In this document: positions 17,055-26,248 of the stretch, one piece after another | How positions within the stretch are numbered: the first letter of the stretch is position 1 | How the letters are laid out: each line of letters opens with the position of its first letter | DNA from: an uncultured Bacilli bacterium | GTDB taxonomy: Bacteria; Bacillota_I; Bacilli_A; RF39; UBA660 | Assembly (NCBI GenBank): GCA_910576795.1 | Contig: CAJTIX010000008.1 | Location: 1-53,013, forward strand | Direction of reading: 5' to 3' | DNA: 53,013 bases | Position numbers and translations under genes: made by a program | Notes under the pieces: model-generated | Databases searched by the model: none | The model's input: the letters and a program-made list of their open reading frames with translations, nothing else | Told to the model about the DNA's origin: nothing

Positions 17055-18347
17055 TCATTTCACTTTACAAATACCAGTATCAGGATTGAATTCCAAGTCT
17101 TTTATTACAGTAGTTGCAGTAACTGTACTTAATAATAAATCATTAAGCATTCTGAATTTTCTAGTAAATTCTTGCCTTTTTTCATTTAATAAATTAATAT
17201 CTGTATTTGTTTTTATATCAGCAATAGCACGTTTCATGTCTTTATAATCTTTCTTCTTCGTTTTTCTTAATAAAATATCAATAATTCTATCTAGATGTAT
17301 ATCATCTATTATATCCGGATTTTTTGGTTGGAGTTCTAAAATGACTTGCATTATATAACCCAACTTTTCAGGTGTACTTTCATAATTCTTATTTTGAATA
17401 AATTGAGTCAAATCAAAATAAAATTTCCTTTTTAATAAATTTTCTAAAATTGCTTTATCCGAATTTGTTCTAACCATGGAATCTGTTTGTTGATATGCTG
17501 GCAACGAATATAAATACCTACCTAAACAATCGTCCCCTGTTATATAAGCTGCGGCTGCAGATGAAACTATAGATTCTTGATAAGTCCAAGTGACTTTATT
17601 TATATCAATTAGATTATGTTCTATGAAAAATTGAACTATACACCTTACATTGCCTCTCCCAATATTATCATCATTTATTGCTTTTCGAATGATAATCTCA
17701 TTTTTTATAGAATCATCTAAAACTTCCCTCAAACTTTGATTTAATACTCTCTTAAATTTTTCTTTATCATCGATTTCATAATGTCTAGAAACATAAAGAC
17801 TTGGAATAGTATCAAATATTTCTTCTAGCTTGTCAGGATAATTTGAAATAATGTTATGTAAAATATTTTTTTTCGTAAAATTTGGAACATTACCTGAAAC
17901 AACCAATTCTACAATTTTTTCATTCTGGCCGTTTTCTAATAATAAAGATATTAAATCAACCCGATAATCTTGGTTTTCTCCAATCCAATGTTGAAGATAA
18001 TAAAAAGACTCTCTCATTTTTCCATATAAATTATCAATTTTATTACTTAATAAAGGATCAATTTTATAAAATTCATTTAAACTTTCACAAAAGCCATCAA
18101 TAGTAATATAGTCCAAATCAATTATAAAATCTTTTATAATTAAATCTTTTTGTAATTCATCAAACAAAGTTAAAAATAAATTATTTGCAATATCAAACTG
18201 ATATCCATGTTCTTTTTGTAATTGCAAAATCGATTCAATTCCACGATATTTTCCTAAAACTTTAATTGATTCTATTAACAAAAAATATTTTTGCCTAGTA
18301 ATAATTTGTTTTTGATATCCTTCAAATTTTTCTTGGATATTTTTCAT
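17055..18347 (-). CDS. Large helical protein of unknown function
   Basis: This 430-residue protein is not recognised. It is soluble, with no signal peptide or membrane helix, and strongly helical. Hydrophobic/charged periodicity through residues 60-350 suggests HEAT- or TPR-like solenoid repeats. The last 20 residues (FNPDTGICKVK) differ in character and may form a tail. GGGGGG lies nine bases before the ATG. It stands alone between the ABC exporter and the zinc/cadmium operon and ends at its own terminator. A scaffold or defence-related role is possible for solenoid proteins, but nothing here shows it. Confidence 0.8.
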   Translation of the reverse strand: MKNIQEKFEGYQKQIITRQKYFLLIESIKVLGKYRGIESILQLQKEHGYQFDIANNLFLTLFDELQKDLIIKDFIIDLDYITIDGFCESLNEFYKIDPLLSNKIDNLYGKMRESFYYLQHWIGENQDYRVDLISLLLENGQNEKIVELVVSGNVPNFTKKNILHNIISNYPDKLEEIFDTIPSLYVSRHYEIDDKEKFKRVLNQSLREVLDDSIKNEIIIRKAINDDNIGRGNVRCIVQFFIEHNLIDINKVTWTYQESIVSSAAAAYITGDDCLGRYLYSLPAYQQTDSMVRTNSDKAILENLLKRKFYFDLTQFIQNKNYESTPEKLGYIMQVILELQPKNPDIIDDIHLDRIIDILLRKTKKKDYKDMKRAIADIKTNTDINLLNEKRQEFTRKFRMLNDLLLSTVTATTVIKDLEFNPDTGICKVK

Positions 18348-18464
18348 TTTAATTTTCCCCCCAACAATAAAACTAAAGATAGTATATCATTATTATGTAA
18401 AAAATGCTACACTTCGACTAAATTTTCAACAAAATACCTCTATTGTCCAAAAGAAAAAGACTAT

Positions 18465-20282
18465 TTATTGAGCCTTCCTCACTTTAAATATTCGAAGTGC
18501 ATTTAAAATGGTTAGAATTGTAACCCCTACATCAGCAAATACAGCACCCCACATACTAGAAATTCCTAATATGCCTAAAAACATAATTAAGATTTTAATA
18601 GAGATTGCAAATACAATATTACTTTTTACAATAAATTTTGTCTTTTTGGCAATTTGAAATGCAGTAAGAAGTAGACTTGGATCGTCATTCATAATCACAA
18701 TATCACTTGCTTCTATTGCTGCATCACTTCCAATTCCACCCATAGAAACACCAATATCACTTGTCATCAAAACAGGAGCATCATTCATTCCATCGCCAAC
18801 AAATAAAACACGGTTTTCTTTTTGTTCATATTTGACTAACTCTACTTTATCCGTTGGAAGTAAATTGGCATAATAAGAATCTAGTCCTAATTTCTGTCCA
18901 ACTTCTTTTACCGTTTTTTCATTGTCACCTGATAACATAACAGTTTTTTCAATCCCATTTTGCTTTAACCTAGGAATCAATTGCTCAGCGGATTCTTTGA
19001 TACTATCCTGTATTACAATCGTTCCTAAATATTCATGGTTACAAGCAACATATATAATGGTTCCAATTTCCTCATATTTTGGATGTTTAATTTTTTCTTC
19101 TTCTAACATCAAATCAGACCCTACTAAAATACTTTGATTGTTATAAGTAACCTTAATTCCTTTTCCAGAAATTTCTTGGTATTCTTGAATCGTATCTAAT
19201 GAGATCGATAATTGATATGCATTTTGAATTGCCATTGCGATTGGGTGATTTGAATTTGCTTCCGCCAAAGCAGCATGGAATAAAATTTCTTCCTTTTTTT
19301 CTTCTGGAATGACTTTTTTCACCTCAAAGTTACCTTGTGTAAGAGTTCCAGTTTTATCAAAAACAATTGTTTTTATCTGATCTAAATTTTCTAAAGTAGC
19401 AGAGTTTTTGATTAAAATGCCTTTCTTACTACAACTTCCTATTCCTGAGAAGAAACTAAGTGGAATAGAAACTACTAAGGCACATGGGCATGAGATTACT
19501 AAAAATACTAAAGATCTATAAAACCATGGTGCGAATGGTTGACCGAAAATCAGTGGAATTATGGTAATTAAGAGTGCAGCTACTACTACAATTGGTGTAT
19601 AGTAACTTGCAAATTTAGTGATAAATTTTTCCCTGCTTGTTTTGGTTTCACTTGCCTCTTCCATTAATTTTAAAATCTTACAAACAGTAGATTCTTGGTA
19701 AAGAGATGTTACTTTGATTTCTAAAATTCCTTCTTTGTTGACACAACCACTCATAATGGAATCATTTGGTTTCACACTTCTTAAGACAGATTCTCCTGTC
19801 ATAGAAGAAGTATCGATATGACTTTCTCCTGTTGCAACCACTCCATCCAAAGGAATTCTTTCTCCTGGTTTTACAACAATAATATCATTTATTTTGATCT
19901 GTTCTGTTGGACATGTAACAAGTTTGCCATTCTGTTTTAAATGAACTACATCACTTCTTAAATCCATCAATTTGGTAATCGCATCTTTGGTATTTTCGCT
20001 CGCTTTGTCTCCTAAATATTCTCCAATTTGGTAGAATAGCATGACTGCAACTGCTTCTGGATATTCGCCAATTACAAATGCTCCAACTGTTGCGATGATC
20101 ATTAAAAATTTTTCATCAAAAAATGTAAATGATTTGATATTTTTCAAAGTTTCAATCCATATTGGATATGCTAAAAGAATGTAAGCAATTCCAAGTGTAA
20201 GATAATATAAAATAGTTTTAGAAAGTAAAAATGATAGAAGAAATAAAATTCCACCTAGTATAATTTTCAGTAATTCTTTCAT
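18465..20282 (-). CDS. cadA: Zn/Cd/Pb-exporting P1B-type ATPase (CadA/ZntA type)
   Basis: This 605-residue inner-membrane pump uses ATP to export divalent soft metals. The motifs are TGES (actuator), SCPCALVVSIPLS with the metal-binding CPC in a membrane helix, DKTGTLTQG (phosphorylation site), HPIAMAIQ (P1B His-Pro motif), GDGMNDAPVL (hinge), and ADVGVTILTILNALR at the last helix, whose Asp is typical of the Zn/Cd subgroup. The usual N-terminal HMA metal-binding domain is missing, so it is shorter than most CadA proteins. It overlaps the arsR gene by four bases (ATGA) and is transcribed with it from a promoter overlapped by a repressor site. Confidence 0.95.
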   Translation of the reverse strand: MKELLKIILGGILFLLSFLLSKTILYYLTLGIAYILLAYPIWIETLKNIKSFTFFDEKFLMIIATVGAFVIGEYPEAVAVMLFYQIGEYLGDKASENTKDAITKLMDLRSDVVHLKQNGKLVTCPTEQIKINDIIVVKPGERIPLDGVVATGESHIDTSSMTGESVLRSVKPNDSIMSGCVNKEGILEIKVTSLYQESTVCKILKLMEEASETKTSREKFITKFASYYTPIVVVAALLITIIPLIFGQPFAPWFYRSLVFLVISCPCALVVSIPLSFFSGIGSCSKKGILIKNSATLENLDQIKTIVFDKTGTLTQGNFEVKKVIPEEKKEEILFHAALAEANSNHPIAMAIQNAYQLSISLDTIQEYQEISGKGIKVTYNNQSILVGSDLMLEEEKIKHPKYEEIGTIIYVACNHEYLGTIVIQDSIKESAEQLIPRLKQNGIEKTVMLSGDNEKTVKEVGQKLGLDSYYANLLPTDKVELVKYEQKENRVLFVGDGMNDAPVLMTSDIGVSMGGIGSDAAIEASDIVIMNDDPSLLLTAFQIAKKTKFIVKSNIVFAISIKILIMFLGILGISSMWGAVFADVGVTILTILNALRIFKVRKAQ

Positions 20283-20572
20283 CTTGATTTCCTTTCTAAT
20301 ATATGTTCATATCCATATTTTAATATAATATCAATATGAGCATCTGCTAAACTATAGTATACCGTTTTTCCGACCTTTTCATTTTTTACAAAGTTTTGAT
20401 CTCTTAATACTTTGAGTTGATGTGAGATAGAAGAATGTGTCATATTGAGCTTTTCAGCAATTTCACTGACACATAATTTTTTTCCTTGTAATATACCTAG
20501 TATATTGAGACGTGTTACATCCCCAAACATTTTATAAAATTCACTTAATTCATAGATGTATTCTTGATTCAT
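20279..20572 (-). CDS. ArsR/SmtB-family zinc-sensing repressor
   Basis: This is a 97-residue winged-helix metal sensor that should release the cad promoter when zinc or a similar metal binds. The DNA-reading helix is in MTHSSISHQLKVLRD. The C-terminal helix has the complete SmtB/CzrA alpha-5 zinc site Asp-x-His-x10-His-x2-Glu (DAHIDIILKYGYEHILE). The alpha-3 site used for Cd/Pb by CadC is incomplete: only one Cys is present in KKLCVSEI, where CadC has CVC. Zinc (also Co or Cd) sensing through alpha-5 is therefore the likely mode. It is the first gene of the operon with the P1B ATPase. Confidence 0.95.
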   Translation of the reverse strand: MNQEYIYELSEFYKMFGDVTRLNILGILQGKKLCVSEIAEKLNMTHSSISHQLKVLRDQNFVKNEKVGKTVYYSLADAHIDIILKYGYEHILERKSR

Positions 20573-20586
20573 ATGTTACCTCCTAT

Positions 20587-20641
20587 ATATGATTATATGT
20601 TCATATATTCATATTATATGCAATTCCATGAAACAAGTCAA
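20587..20641 (-). promoter_or_regulatory. Promoter and ArsR operator of the metal-export operon
   Basis: Minus strand: -35 TTGACT (20636-20641), 17-base spacer, perfect -10 TATAAT (20613-20618). Directly downstream are overlapping inverted half-sites: ATATGA (20587-20592) and TCATAT (20601-20606) with eight bases between, plus a further TTCATAT at 20608-20614. This matches the ATATGAA...TTCATAT type of SmtB/CzrA operators and would block transcription initiation. Confidence 0.8.
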
Positions 20642-20642
20642 C

Positions 20643-20668
20643 AAAAAATCCCTTTTTAAGAGATTTTT
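20643..20668 (-). terminator. Terminator of the guanylate-kinase-like gene
   Basis: Minus strand: stem AAAAATCTC / GGGATTTTT with one G-T pair (20644-20668), then a T run. The stop of the gene is inside the loop, and it insulates the cad promoter just downstream. Confidence 0.65.
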
Positions 20669-21258
20669 AATTGTTTGCTTAAAACTTTATTTACTTTTTC
20701 CATAGTAACTTCTATTGCACCAGAATTATCAATGATGTTTTCATGTGCAATATTTCGTTTTTGAATATTTTCTAAACTAAAATCCTCAGCATCTGCTAAA
20801 AATCTTCGACACATTTCTGCATATTTTGGATGTTCTTGTGTTTCTTCCCGATTTAAGGCACGTTGTAAGCGAATTCCGTCATCCATCTGAATTAGAATTG
20901 GCAAAATATTTTCTTTTCCATAATAAGATACAAATTGATCATAACCTACAAGTGTATTCACTGTAATATAATTTTGTTTAACCAAATTGATATCCATAGA
21001 AATTGTAAAATAATGCCATATTCCATCAGTTGTTTTATATGTTCTTAATTCAATAATTTGGTTTTTCTGTTCCATTTCTTGTTTTTGTTCTTCTGTTTTA
21101 AAATAATATTCTCTACCTTCTACTTCTCCATTTCGGATTGGTCTTGTTGTACATGGCGTTATTTTTTGTAGCTCATAAGGATTTTCTTTTAATAATTTTG
21201 CAAAAATGGTATCCTTCCCACTTCCACTTGGTCCCATTAATATAACAATTTTACCCAT
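20656..21258 (-). CDS. Guanylate-kinase-like nucleotide kinase paralogue
   Basis: This 200-residue protein has a guanylate-kinase fold: P-loop GPSGSGKDT (residues 9-17) and the base-recognition strand CTTRPIRNGEVEGREYYF. In true guanylate kinase (also in this window) the next motif is EFxEYAxYxGNYYGT. Here it is replaced by IIELRTYKTTDGIWHYF, which keeps a Glu and a Tyr but loses GNYYGT. The substrate may therefore not be GMP. The C-terminal part (RRFLADAEDFS) also diverges. The gene has its own terminator. It could be a specialised nucleotide kinase or a regulatory paralogue. Confidence 0.85.
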   Translation of the reverse strand: MGKIVILMGPSGSGKDTIFAKLLKENPYELQKITPCTTRPIRNGEVEGREYYFKTEEQKQEMEQKNQIIELRTYKTTDGIWHYFTISMDINLVKQNYITVNTLVGYDQFVSYYGKENILPILIQMDDGIRLQRALNREETQEHPKYAEMCRRFLADAEDFSLENIQKRNIAHENIIDNSGAIEVTMEKVNKVLSKQLKIS

Positions 21259-21310
21259 AACTTCTTCTCCTATATAACCATAATTTACATCAAAAAATTA
21301 TGTTATTTTA

Positions 21311-22552
21311 CTATTTTTTCAATAATGTCCTAATTGTTAGAAAATCTTCAGGATATTCCTCAATTATACCAAAATTTTGATTAATTATTATTGGTGGTAT
21401 AAAATCTATTTCCCATCCTTTTTCTATATATTCCCTAAATTCATCCTCATAATTAATACAACTAGTAGTTATCAATTTTTCAAATATACTAGAAATCTTA
21501 TGAAAACCACAACATCTTACCAAAATATCATTCAAATCCATCTTATTTATAATATTAATATCTCTTTCATAATTGCATGAATATTGTCTTAATTGATAGA
21601 AAAAATTAAAGAGTCCTGCATGTGCACTTTCAATTCCTATTATCAAATTGACTAATTTTGGATTATAACTTCTTTTAGCAGAGCTACTATACATAATCTT
21701 GGAAATCCTATCTAATTCGTAATAATAGTCAGGATATATACAAGGAAAATCATATATTAAATTTAAATAATTTTCATATAAATCGTTAGTTATATAACCA
21801 CAATCTTTTATTTTTTGTATAGAAGATAAATAAGGTTTTGAATTTGGAAATATATTGCCTTCTACAATTTCATAAAATGGATATATTAGATTTGCTTCCT
21901 TATGTCCATCAGTACCCATCGCATTATATAAATGTTTATAGGGTGTTATATACCAACAATCAGGTAATTTTAAGTTAACTGGACTATGAGATTTAAATGG
22001 AATTTTAAATTTATATTTTTCTATTTCTTGTATTGCTCGCTTTATAAGTACCTCAACATCTTTGGATAATTTATTTTGAAATCTAGCTACTACCATTGTC
22101 GACAATAAATATTGTTTTATACTATATTGGTCCCAATTCATCCGAGTCCTATCAAGGAAAAATAGATTTAAAATTTCTGAAAGATATTGATATAAATATT
22201 CATAATCTTTACAATGATTTCCAAAAATTTTTACTAACAAATCTACTCTATTTTTACCCTCATTTGTAAGATAATAACTGATATCATCATGATTTATATA
22301 AGAACTATAGAAATCTTCAAAATCATATCCCTCATACAAGCTATCTTTTAAAAATTTTCTAATTTGATTATTATCTAATGACCTCTTGTATAAAACATCC
22401 ATGTTATCTAATTCTGAAAATAAATCCTTATATTTTATATAAAATTCCATTGATAATATTATATCAATATGATATTCTTTCAATCTGTTTTCCCTTATTA
22501 AACTTAAATATTGATTTTTCTTATCTTCTAATTCTTGAAAATATTTAATCAT
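21311..22552 (-). CDS. Large protein of unknown function
   Basis: This 413-residue soluble protein is not recognised. It is rich in Tyr, Ile, Asn and Lys, with no signal or membrane helix. The central part contains LPDCWYITPYKHLYNAMGTD followed by GHKEANLIYPFYE, a conserved-looking block with several aromatic residues. The C-terminal part has CCGFHKISSIFEKLITTSC. Base composition is even more AT-rich than its neighbours, which may point to a recently acquired gene. AAGGGGGC-like Shine-Dalgarno sequence (GGGGGC) lies close to the ATG. It shares no clear similarity with the other large unknown protein at 17055-18347. Confidence 0.75.
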   Translation of the reverse strand: MIKYFQELEDKKNQYLSLIRENRLKEYHIDIILSMEFYIKYKDLFSELDNMDVLYKRSLDNNQIRKFLKDSLYEGYDFEDFYSSYINHDDISYYLTNEGKNRVDLLVKIFGNHCKDYEYLYQYLSEILNLFFLDRTRMNWDQYSIKQYLLSTMVVARFQNKLSKDVEVLIKRAIQEIEKYKFKIPFKSHSPVNLKLPDCWYITPYKHLYNAMGTDGHKEANLIYPFYEIVEGNIFPNSKPYLSSIQKIKDCGYITNDLYENYLNLIYDFPCIYPDYYYELDRISKIMYSSSAKRSYNPKLVNLIIGIESAHAGLFNFFYQLRQYSCNYERDINIINKMDLNDILVRCCGFHKISSIFEKLITTSCINYEDEFREYIEKGWEIDFIPPIIINQNFGIIEEYPEDFLTIRTLLKK

Positions 22553-22730
22553 AAAGCCCCCTAAAAATCATTTATATTTCTATAAAATTTAGCTTATCTT
22601 TCTAATTACAAATTATTATACTTATTTTGTTTTTTTTTGCAATATATTTCAACTACTTTTCTCATATATATATCCTATTATAATTCCAAATTTTACACAA
22701 TAGAATAGGATACTATGAGGAGGAAATGAT

Positions 22731-23672
22731 TTGAAAAAGTTATTTGATTGTAAATCCTGTAATCCAAATGATACATATGGGTTACAAGAAGTTGATGCAT
22801 ATGGAATTGGGTGCAAATGCGAAGATTTTATAATAGGAGCTCCACCACAAGCACAAGAGGTACAACCAGGAATGGAATATGCTATGAATCCAAACCCTAT
22901 CTTTGATCATCCGAATTATATTGGTAGTGGTAAGTTAAAAGATAAAGTTGCAATTGTAACAGGTGGAGATTCTGGAATTGGAAGAGCTGTTTCCGTTGCA
23001 TTTGCAAAAGAAGGTGCCAAAGTCATTATTGTTTATTTTGATGAACATATGGATGCAGAATACACCAGACAATATATAGAGCAATTGGGTGGAATTTGCC
23101 ATCTTATTTCAGGCGATTTAAAACATCCTGACCTCTGCAAAAATGTCGTTAATCAAGTAGTCTCTACATATGGTAAAATTGATATTTTAGTAAACAATGC
23201 AGGTGTACAATTCCAACAAGTAAAATTAGAAGATATCAGTAATGAACAATTCGATTTTACACTAAAAAGTAATATTTACTCCATGTTTTATTTAACCAAA
23301 TATGCTCTACCCTATATGAAAAATGGTTCCATTATCAATACCACTTCCATTACCACTTTTGTAGGGGAACCAGAATTAATTGATTATGTCACAAGTAAAG
23401 GTGCAATTGTGGGATTTACAAGGTCCCTTGCAACCTCATTGGCTACCAAAGGAATTCGTGTCAATGCCGTTGCACCTGGAGTTTTTTGGACACCACTACA
23501 ACCTGCTTGCTGGCAGGCAAATAAAATTCCTACACTAGGATCAGACTCTGATATGAAACGAATGGCACAACCTTATGAAATAGCGTCTACCTATGTATAC
23601 CTAGCCAGTGATGACGCTTCTTATACAACAGGACAAGTAATACATGTCAATGGTGGTCAATATAAAGGATAA
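22731..23672 (+). CDS. Short-chain dehydrogenase/reductase with Cys-rich N-terminal extension
   Basis: This is a 313-residue NAD(P)-dependent oxidoreductase of the general-stress-protein-39 type. The Rossmann motif is TGGDSGIGRA, the structural motif NNAG, and the catalytic triad is Ser (NTTSIT) and Tyr-x3-Lys (YVTSK). The C-terminal VNGGQYKG is typical. About 65 residues precede the core. The first 35 carry CKSCNP and CKCED, a possible metal-binding extension not needed for catalysis. Translation starts at TTG 22731-22733, supported by GAGGAGG eight bases upstream. It is monocistronic, with a strong terminator. The substrate is unknown; the family often includes stress-induced aldehyde or sugar reductases. 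Confidence 0.92.
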   Translation: MKKLFDCKSCNPNDTYGLQEVDAYGIGCKCEDFIIGAPPQAQEVQPGMEYAMNPNPIFDHPNYIGSGKLKDKVAIVTGGDSGIGRAVSVAFAKEGAKVIIVYFDEHMDAEYTRQYIEQLGGICHLISGDLKHPDLCKNVVNQVVSTYGKIDILVNNAGVQFQQVKLEDISNEQFDFTLKSNIYSMFYLTKYALPYMKNGSIINTTSITTFVGEPELIDYVTSKGAIVGFTRSLATSLATKGIRVNAVAPGVFWTPLQPACWQANKIPTLGSDSDMKRMAQPYEIASTYVYLASDDASYTTGQVIHVNGGQYKG

Positions 23673-23678
23673 CACACT

Positions 23679-23707
23679 CAAAAACATCAGCTCATCTGAT
23701 GTTTTTT
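23679..23707 (+). terminator. Rho-independent terminator of the SDR gene
   Basis: Perfect 10-bp core stem AAAACATCAG / CTGATGTTTT with the loop CTCAT, followed by a T run (23701-23706). The symmetry suggests it may also work for the convergent copA side. Confidence 0.88.
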
Positions 23708-23771
23708 GAAAGACAAAATAGGAAATAATTCTCCTACAAATATTAGAAGAATAATTTAGAGAGTAAACTGA

Positions 23772-25985
23772 TTATTGGATAAACTTGATCTTTTTTAATC
23801 TTAGGGCATTGACCATTACAGTCACACTACTAAGGGTCATAGATAGACTTGCAATCATAGGATTCATTGTAATTCCTATTTGTCTAAATATTCCCATCGC
23901 AAGTGGAATCATCAATATATTGTAAAAAAATGCCCAAAATAAATTCTGCTTAATATTCCGAATTGTTTTTTCACTCATATGAATTAAATTCACAATTCCA
24001 TATAAATGATCCTGCATCAAAATGACATCAGCAGTATTGGTTGCAATATCATTTCCACTATGGATACTAACACCAATATCAGCAGACGCAAGTGCAGGAC
24101 TATCATTCATCCCATCTCCACACATCATCACATGGTGTTTTTCTTTTTGATAAGAAGCAATTACATTTGCTTTTTCGGAAGGCAATACATTCGCAATCAC
24201 ATGGTCTATTCCAACCTGTTTTGCAATACGACTGGCCGTTTCTTCATGATCCCCCGTTAACATAATAGTCTTAATATGACGCTTTTGTAATAGTTGGATG
24301 ACCTGCTTTACATCCTTTCGAATGATATCATTGACTCCAATCAAAGCAATGATTTTTTTATTTTTGACTACATATACTACGCTGTTTTGATTTGCAGTCA
24401 ATTTTTTCTCATCTTTTAAATGGCTATTTTCAATGTGATATTGTTGAAGAAGTTTGGCATTTCCCACCAAAATTTCTTCTTCTTGAATTGTTCCAACGAT
24501 ACCATAACCACTTATCTCTTGTACATTCTCAACCTTTATGTCCGTGATTTTGTGTTCGCTTAAATAGTCAGTGAATGCTTTTCCAATCGGATGAACGGAC
24601 TTTTTTTCTAAGCTACCAACCATTTGTATGACATTTTGTTCTTCCATCGCATCATAACAGATGATTTGTTCCATTTTTGGACTTCCATATGTAATGGTTC
24701 CTGTTTTATCAAATATAACGGTATCTATTTTTTGTGCCATTTCTAGTACTTCACTTTTTTTAATGAGAATACCATTTTTGGCTCCAATTCCTTCTCCAAT
24801 GATAATTGCAAGTGGAGTTGCAAGTCCTAAGCTACATGGGCAAGCAACTACTAAAATGGTGACAAAAGTATGAAATGCCTCTGAAAAAGGATTTCCTATA
24901 ATCAAATAAACGAAAAAAGTAATGATTGCAAGTCCAATTACAGTAGGAACAAAATATCCACTCACTTGATCCGCTAAAGTTGCGATGGGTGGTTTGGTAT
25001 TGGTTGCATCCACTACCAATCTTACAATTTCAGATATAGTAGAATCTTTTCCAATCCGCTCTGCCTGATATTCTAAATATCCATCATAATTGAAGCTTCC
25101 AGCAATAACCGTATCACCTACTACTTTTTTTTGTTGTTTACTTTCACCAGTAATAAACGATTCATCCATATGGGCAGTTCCATCAGTTATGATTCCATCC
25201 ACCGCAATTTTCTCTCCTGGTCTACAAATCACAATATCCCCTTTTTGAATTTCATCAATCGTAACTTTCTGTTCTTTACCAGATTGTTTGATATAAGCTT
25301 CTTTCGGAGTCATTTGAACCAATTGTTCAATTGCCTCTTTGGTTTTGTTTTTACTCCTTTTATCCATATAACGACCCAATTGGATAAAATAAATCACAAT
25401 GGCAGCTGATTCAAAATAAAGGGAATCCACCAATTGCGTATTTCCTCTTATAATTTGTACTGCATAATACATACTATAAAGAAAGCTACTCATAACACCA
25501 ATTCCAACCAATGTATCCATATTTGGCATTTTATGGATCAAATGGTTCCAACCACTTTTTAAAATGTCTCTACCATACCATAAAAAAAGTATGGTGATTA
25601 AGGCGATTGTAACTGTATAGTGTATAGGATTTTGATGCATTTCCAAATAAGGAATAGCGGGAAGTCCAATCATGTGTCCCATACAAATATACAATAACGC
25701 AATCGCAAGTATCGTAAATAAAAGTAATACCCGATTTGCTTTTGTTTGTTCTTGTTCTATTTGGGTATCTTTCCAAAGACCAAGACTTTGAAATCCAGCT
25801 TCTTTCACATAAATTTCAATTTGTTTTTGAGATAAAAGAGTATCATCATATTCAACTCTAGCGTTTCCCATAACCAAATTAACAGATACTTCCTTAATTC
25901 CATTTTGTTTTCTAAGATACTTTTCAAGTCCACTAGAACAAGCGCTACAGGTCATTCCATCGATCATTAAAGTGATTGTTTTCAT
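23772..25985 (-). CDS. copA: Copper-exporting P1B-type ATPase CopA
   Basis: This 737-residue inner-membrane Cu(I) exporter has one N-terminal HMA domain (about 1-70) with GMTCSACSSG. Eight membrane helices follow. Other motifs are TGES, VACPCSLGLATPLA with the Cu-binding CPC, DKTGTITYG, SVHPIGKAF (His-Pro) and GDGMNDSPAL. The C-terminal helices carry the YN (FYNILMIPLAMG) and MxxSS-like (SLSMTLSSVTVMVNALR) motifs of the copper subgroup. It overlaps copZ by four bases (ATGA), so chaperone and pump are co-translated. No CopY or CueR regulator is adjacent. Confidence 0.96.
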   Translation of the reverse strand: MKTITLMIDGMTCSACSSGLEKYLRKQNGIKEVSVNLVMGNARVEYDDTLLSQKQIEIYVKEAGFQSLGLWKDTQIEQEQTKANRVLLLFTILAIALLYICMGHMIGLPAIPYLEMHQNPIHYTVTIALITILFLWYGRDILKSGWNHLIHKMPNMDTLVGIGVMSSFLYSMYYAVQIIRGNTQLVDSLYFESAAIVIYFIQLGRYMDKRSKNKTKEAIEQLVQMTPKEAYIKQSGKEQKVTIDEIQKGDIVICRPGEKIAVDGIITDGTAHMDESFITGESKQQKKVVGDTVIAGSFNYDGYLEYQAERIGKDSTISEIVRLVVDATNTKPPIATLADQVSGYFVPTVIGLAIITFFVYLIIGNPFSEAFHTFVTILVVACPCSLGLATPLAIIIGEGIGAKNGILIKKSEVLEMAQKIDTVIFDKTGTITYGSPKMEQIICYDAMEEQNVIQMVGSLEKKSVHPIGKAFTDYLSEHKITDIKVENVQEISGYGIVGTIQEEEILVGNAKLLQQYHIENSHLKDEKKLTANQNSVVYVVKNKKIIALIGVNDIIRKDVKQVIQLLQKRHIKTIMLTGDHEETASRIAKQVGIDHVIANVLPSEKANVIASYQKEKHHVMMCGDGMNDSPALASADIGVSIHSGNDIATNTADVILMQDHLYGIVNLIHMSEKTIRNIKQNLFWAFFYNILMIPLAMGIFRQIGITMNPMIASLSMTLSSVTVMVNALRLKKIKFIQ

Positions 25986-26194
25986 GAGATGACCTCAATT
26001 ACAGAAAATCCCAACTCTTCTAATGTCGTTTGAATGATATCTTTTTTAGACAAATCTGCAAGTACAGTTACCGTTTGGGTATTATGATCTGCCTTTACTG
26101 TTTGCACACATTCTAATGCATTTAACGCATTTTGAATACGGTTTTCACAGCCCATACATTCAATTCCTTCTACTTTAAATATTATCTTTTCCAT
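25982..26194 (-). CDS. copZ: Copper chaperone CopZ (HMA domain)
   Basis: This 70-residue single HMA-domain protein would carry Cu(I) in the cytoplasm to CopA. The metal site is ECMGC, so Cys-x-x-Cys is intact, but the usual Met two residues before the first Cys is replaced (GIEC instead of GMTC). It starts after AAAGGA with normal spacing and overlaps copA (ATGA). The FabG-like gene ends 54 bases upstream on the same strand with no terminator between, so the three genes may form one transcript. Confidence 0.93.
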   Translation of the reverse strand: MEKIIFKVEGIECMGCENRIQNALNALECVQTVKADHNTQTVTVLADLSKKDIIQTTLEELGFSVIEVIS

Positions 26195-26248
26195 AGAATC
26201 AGTCCTTTCTTTTTATGATATCGTTTTTTCTAATTTTTATTCTAATTT

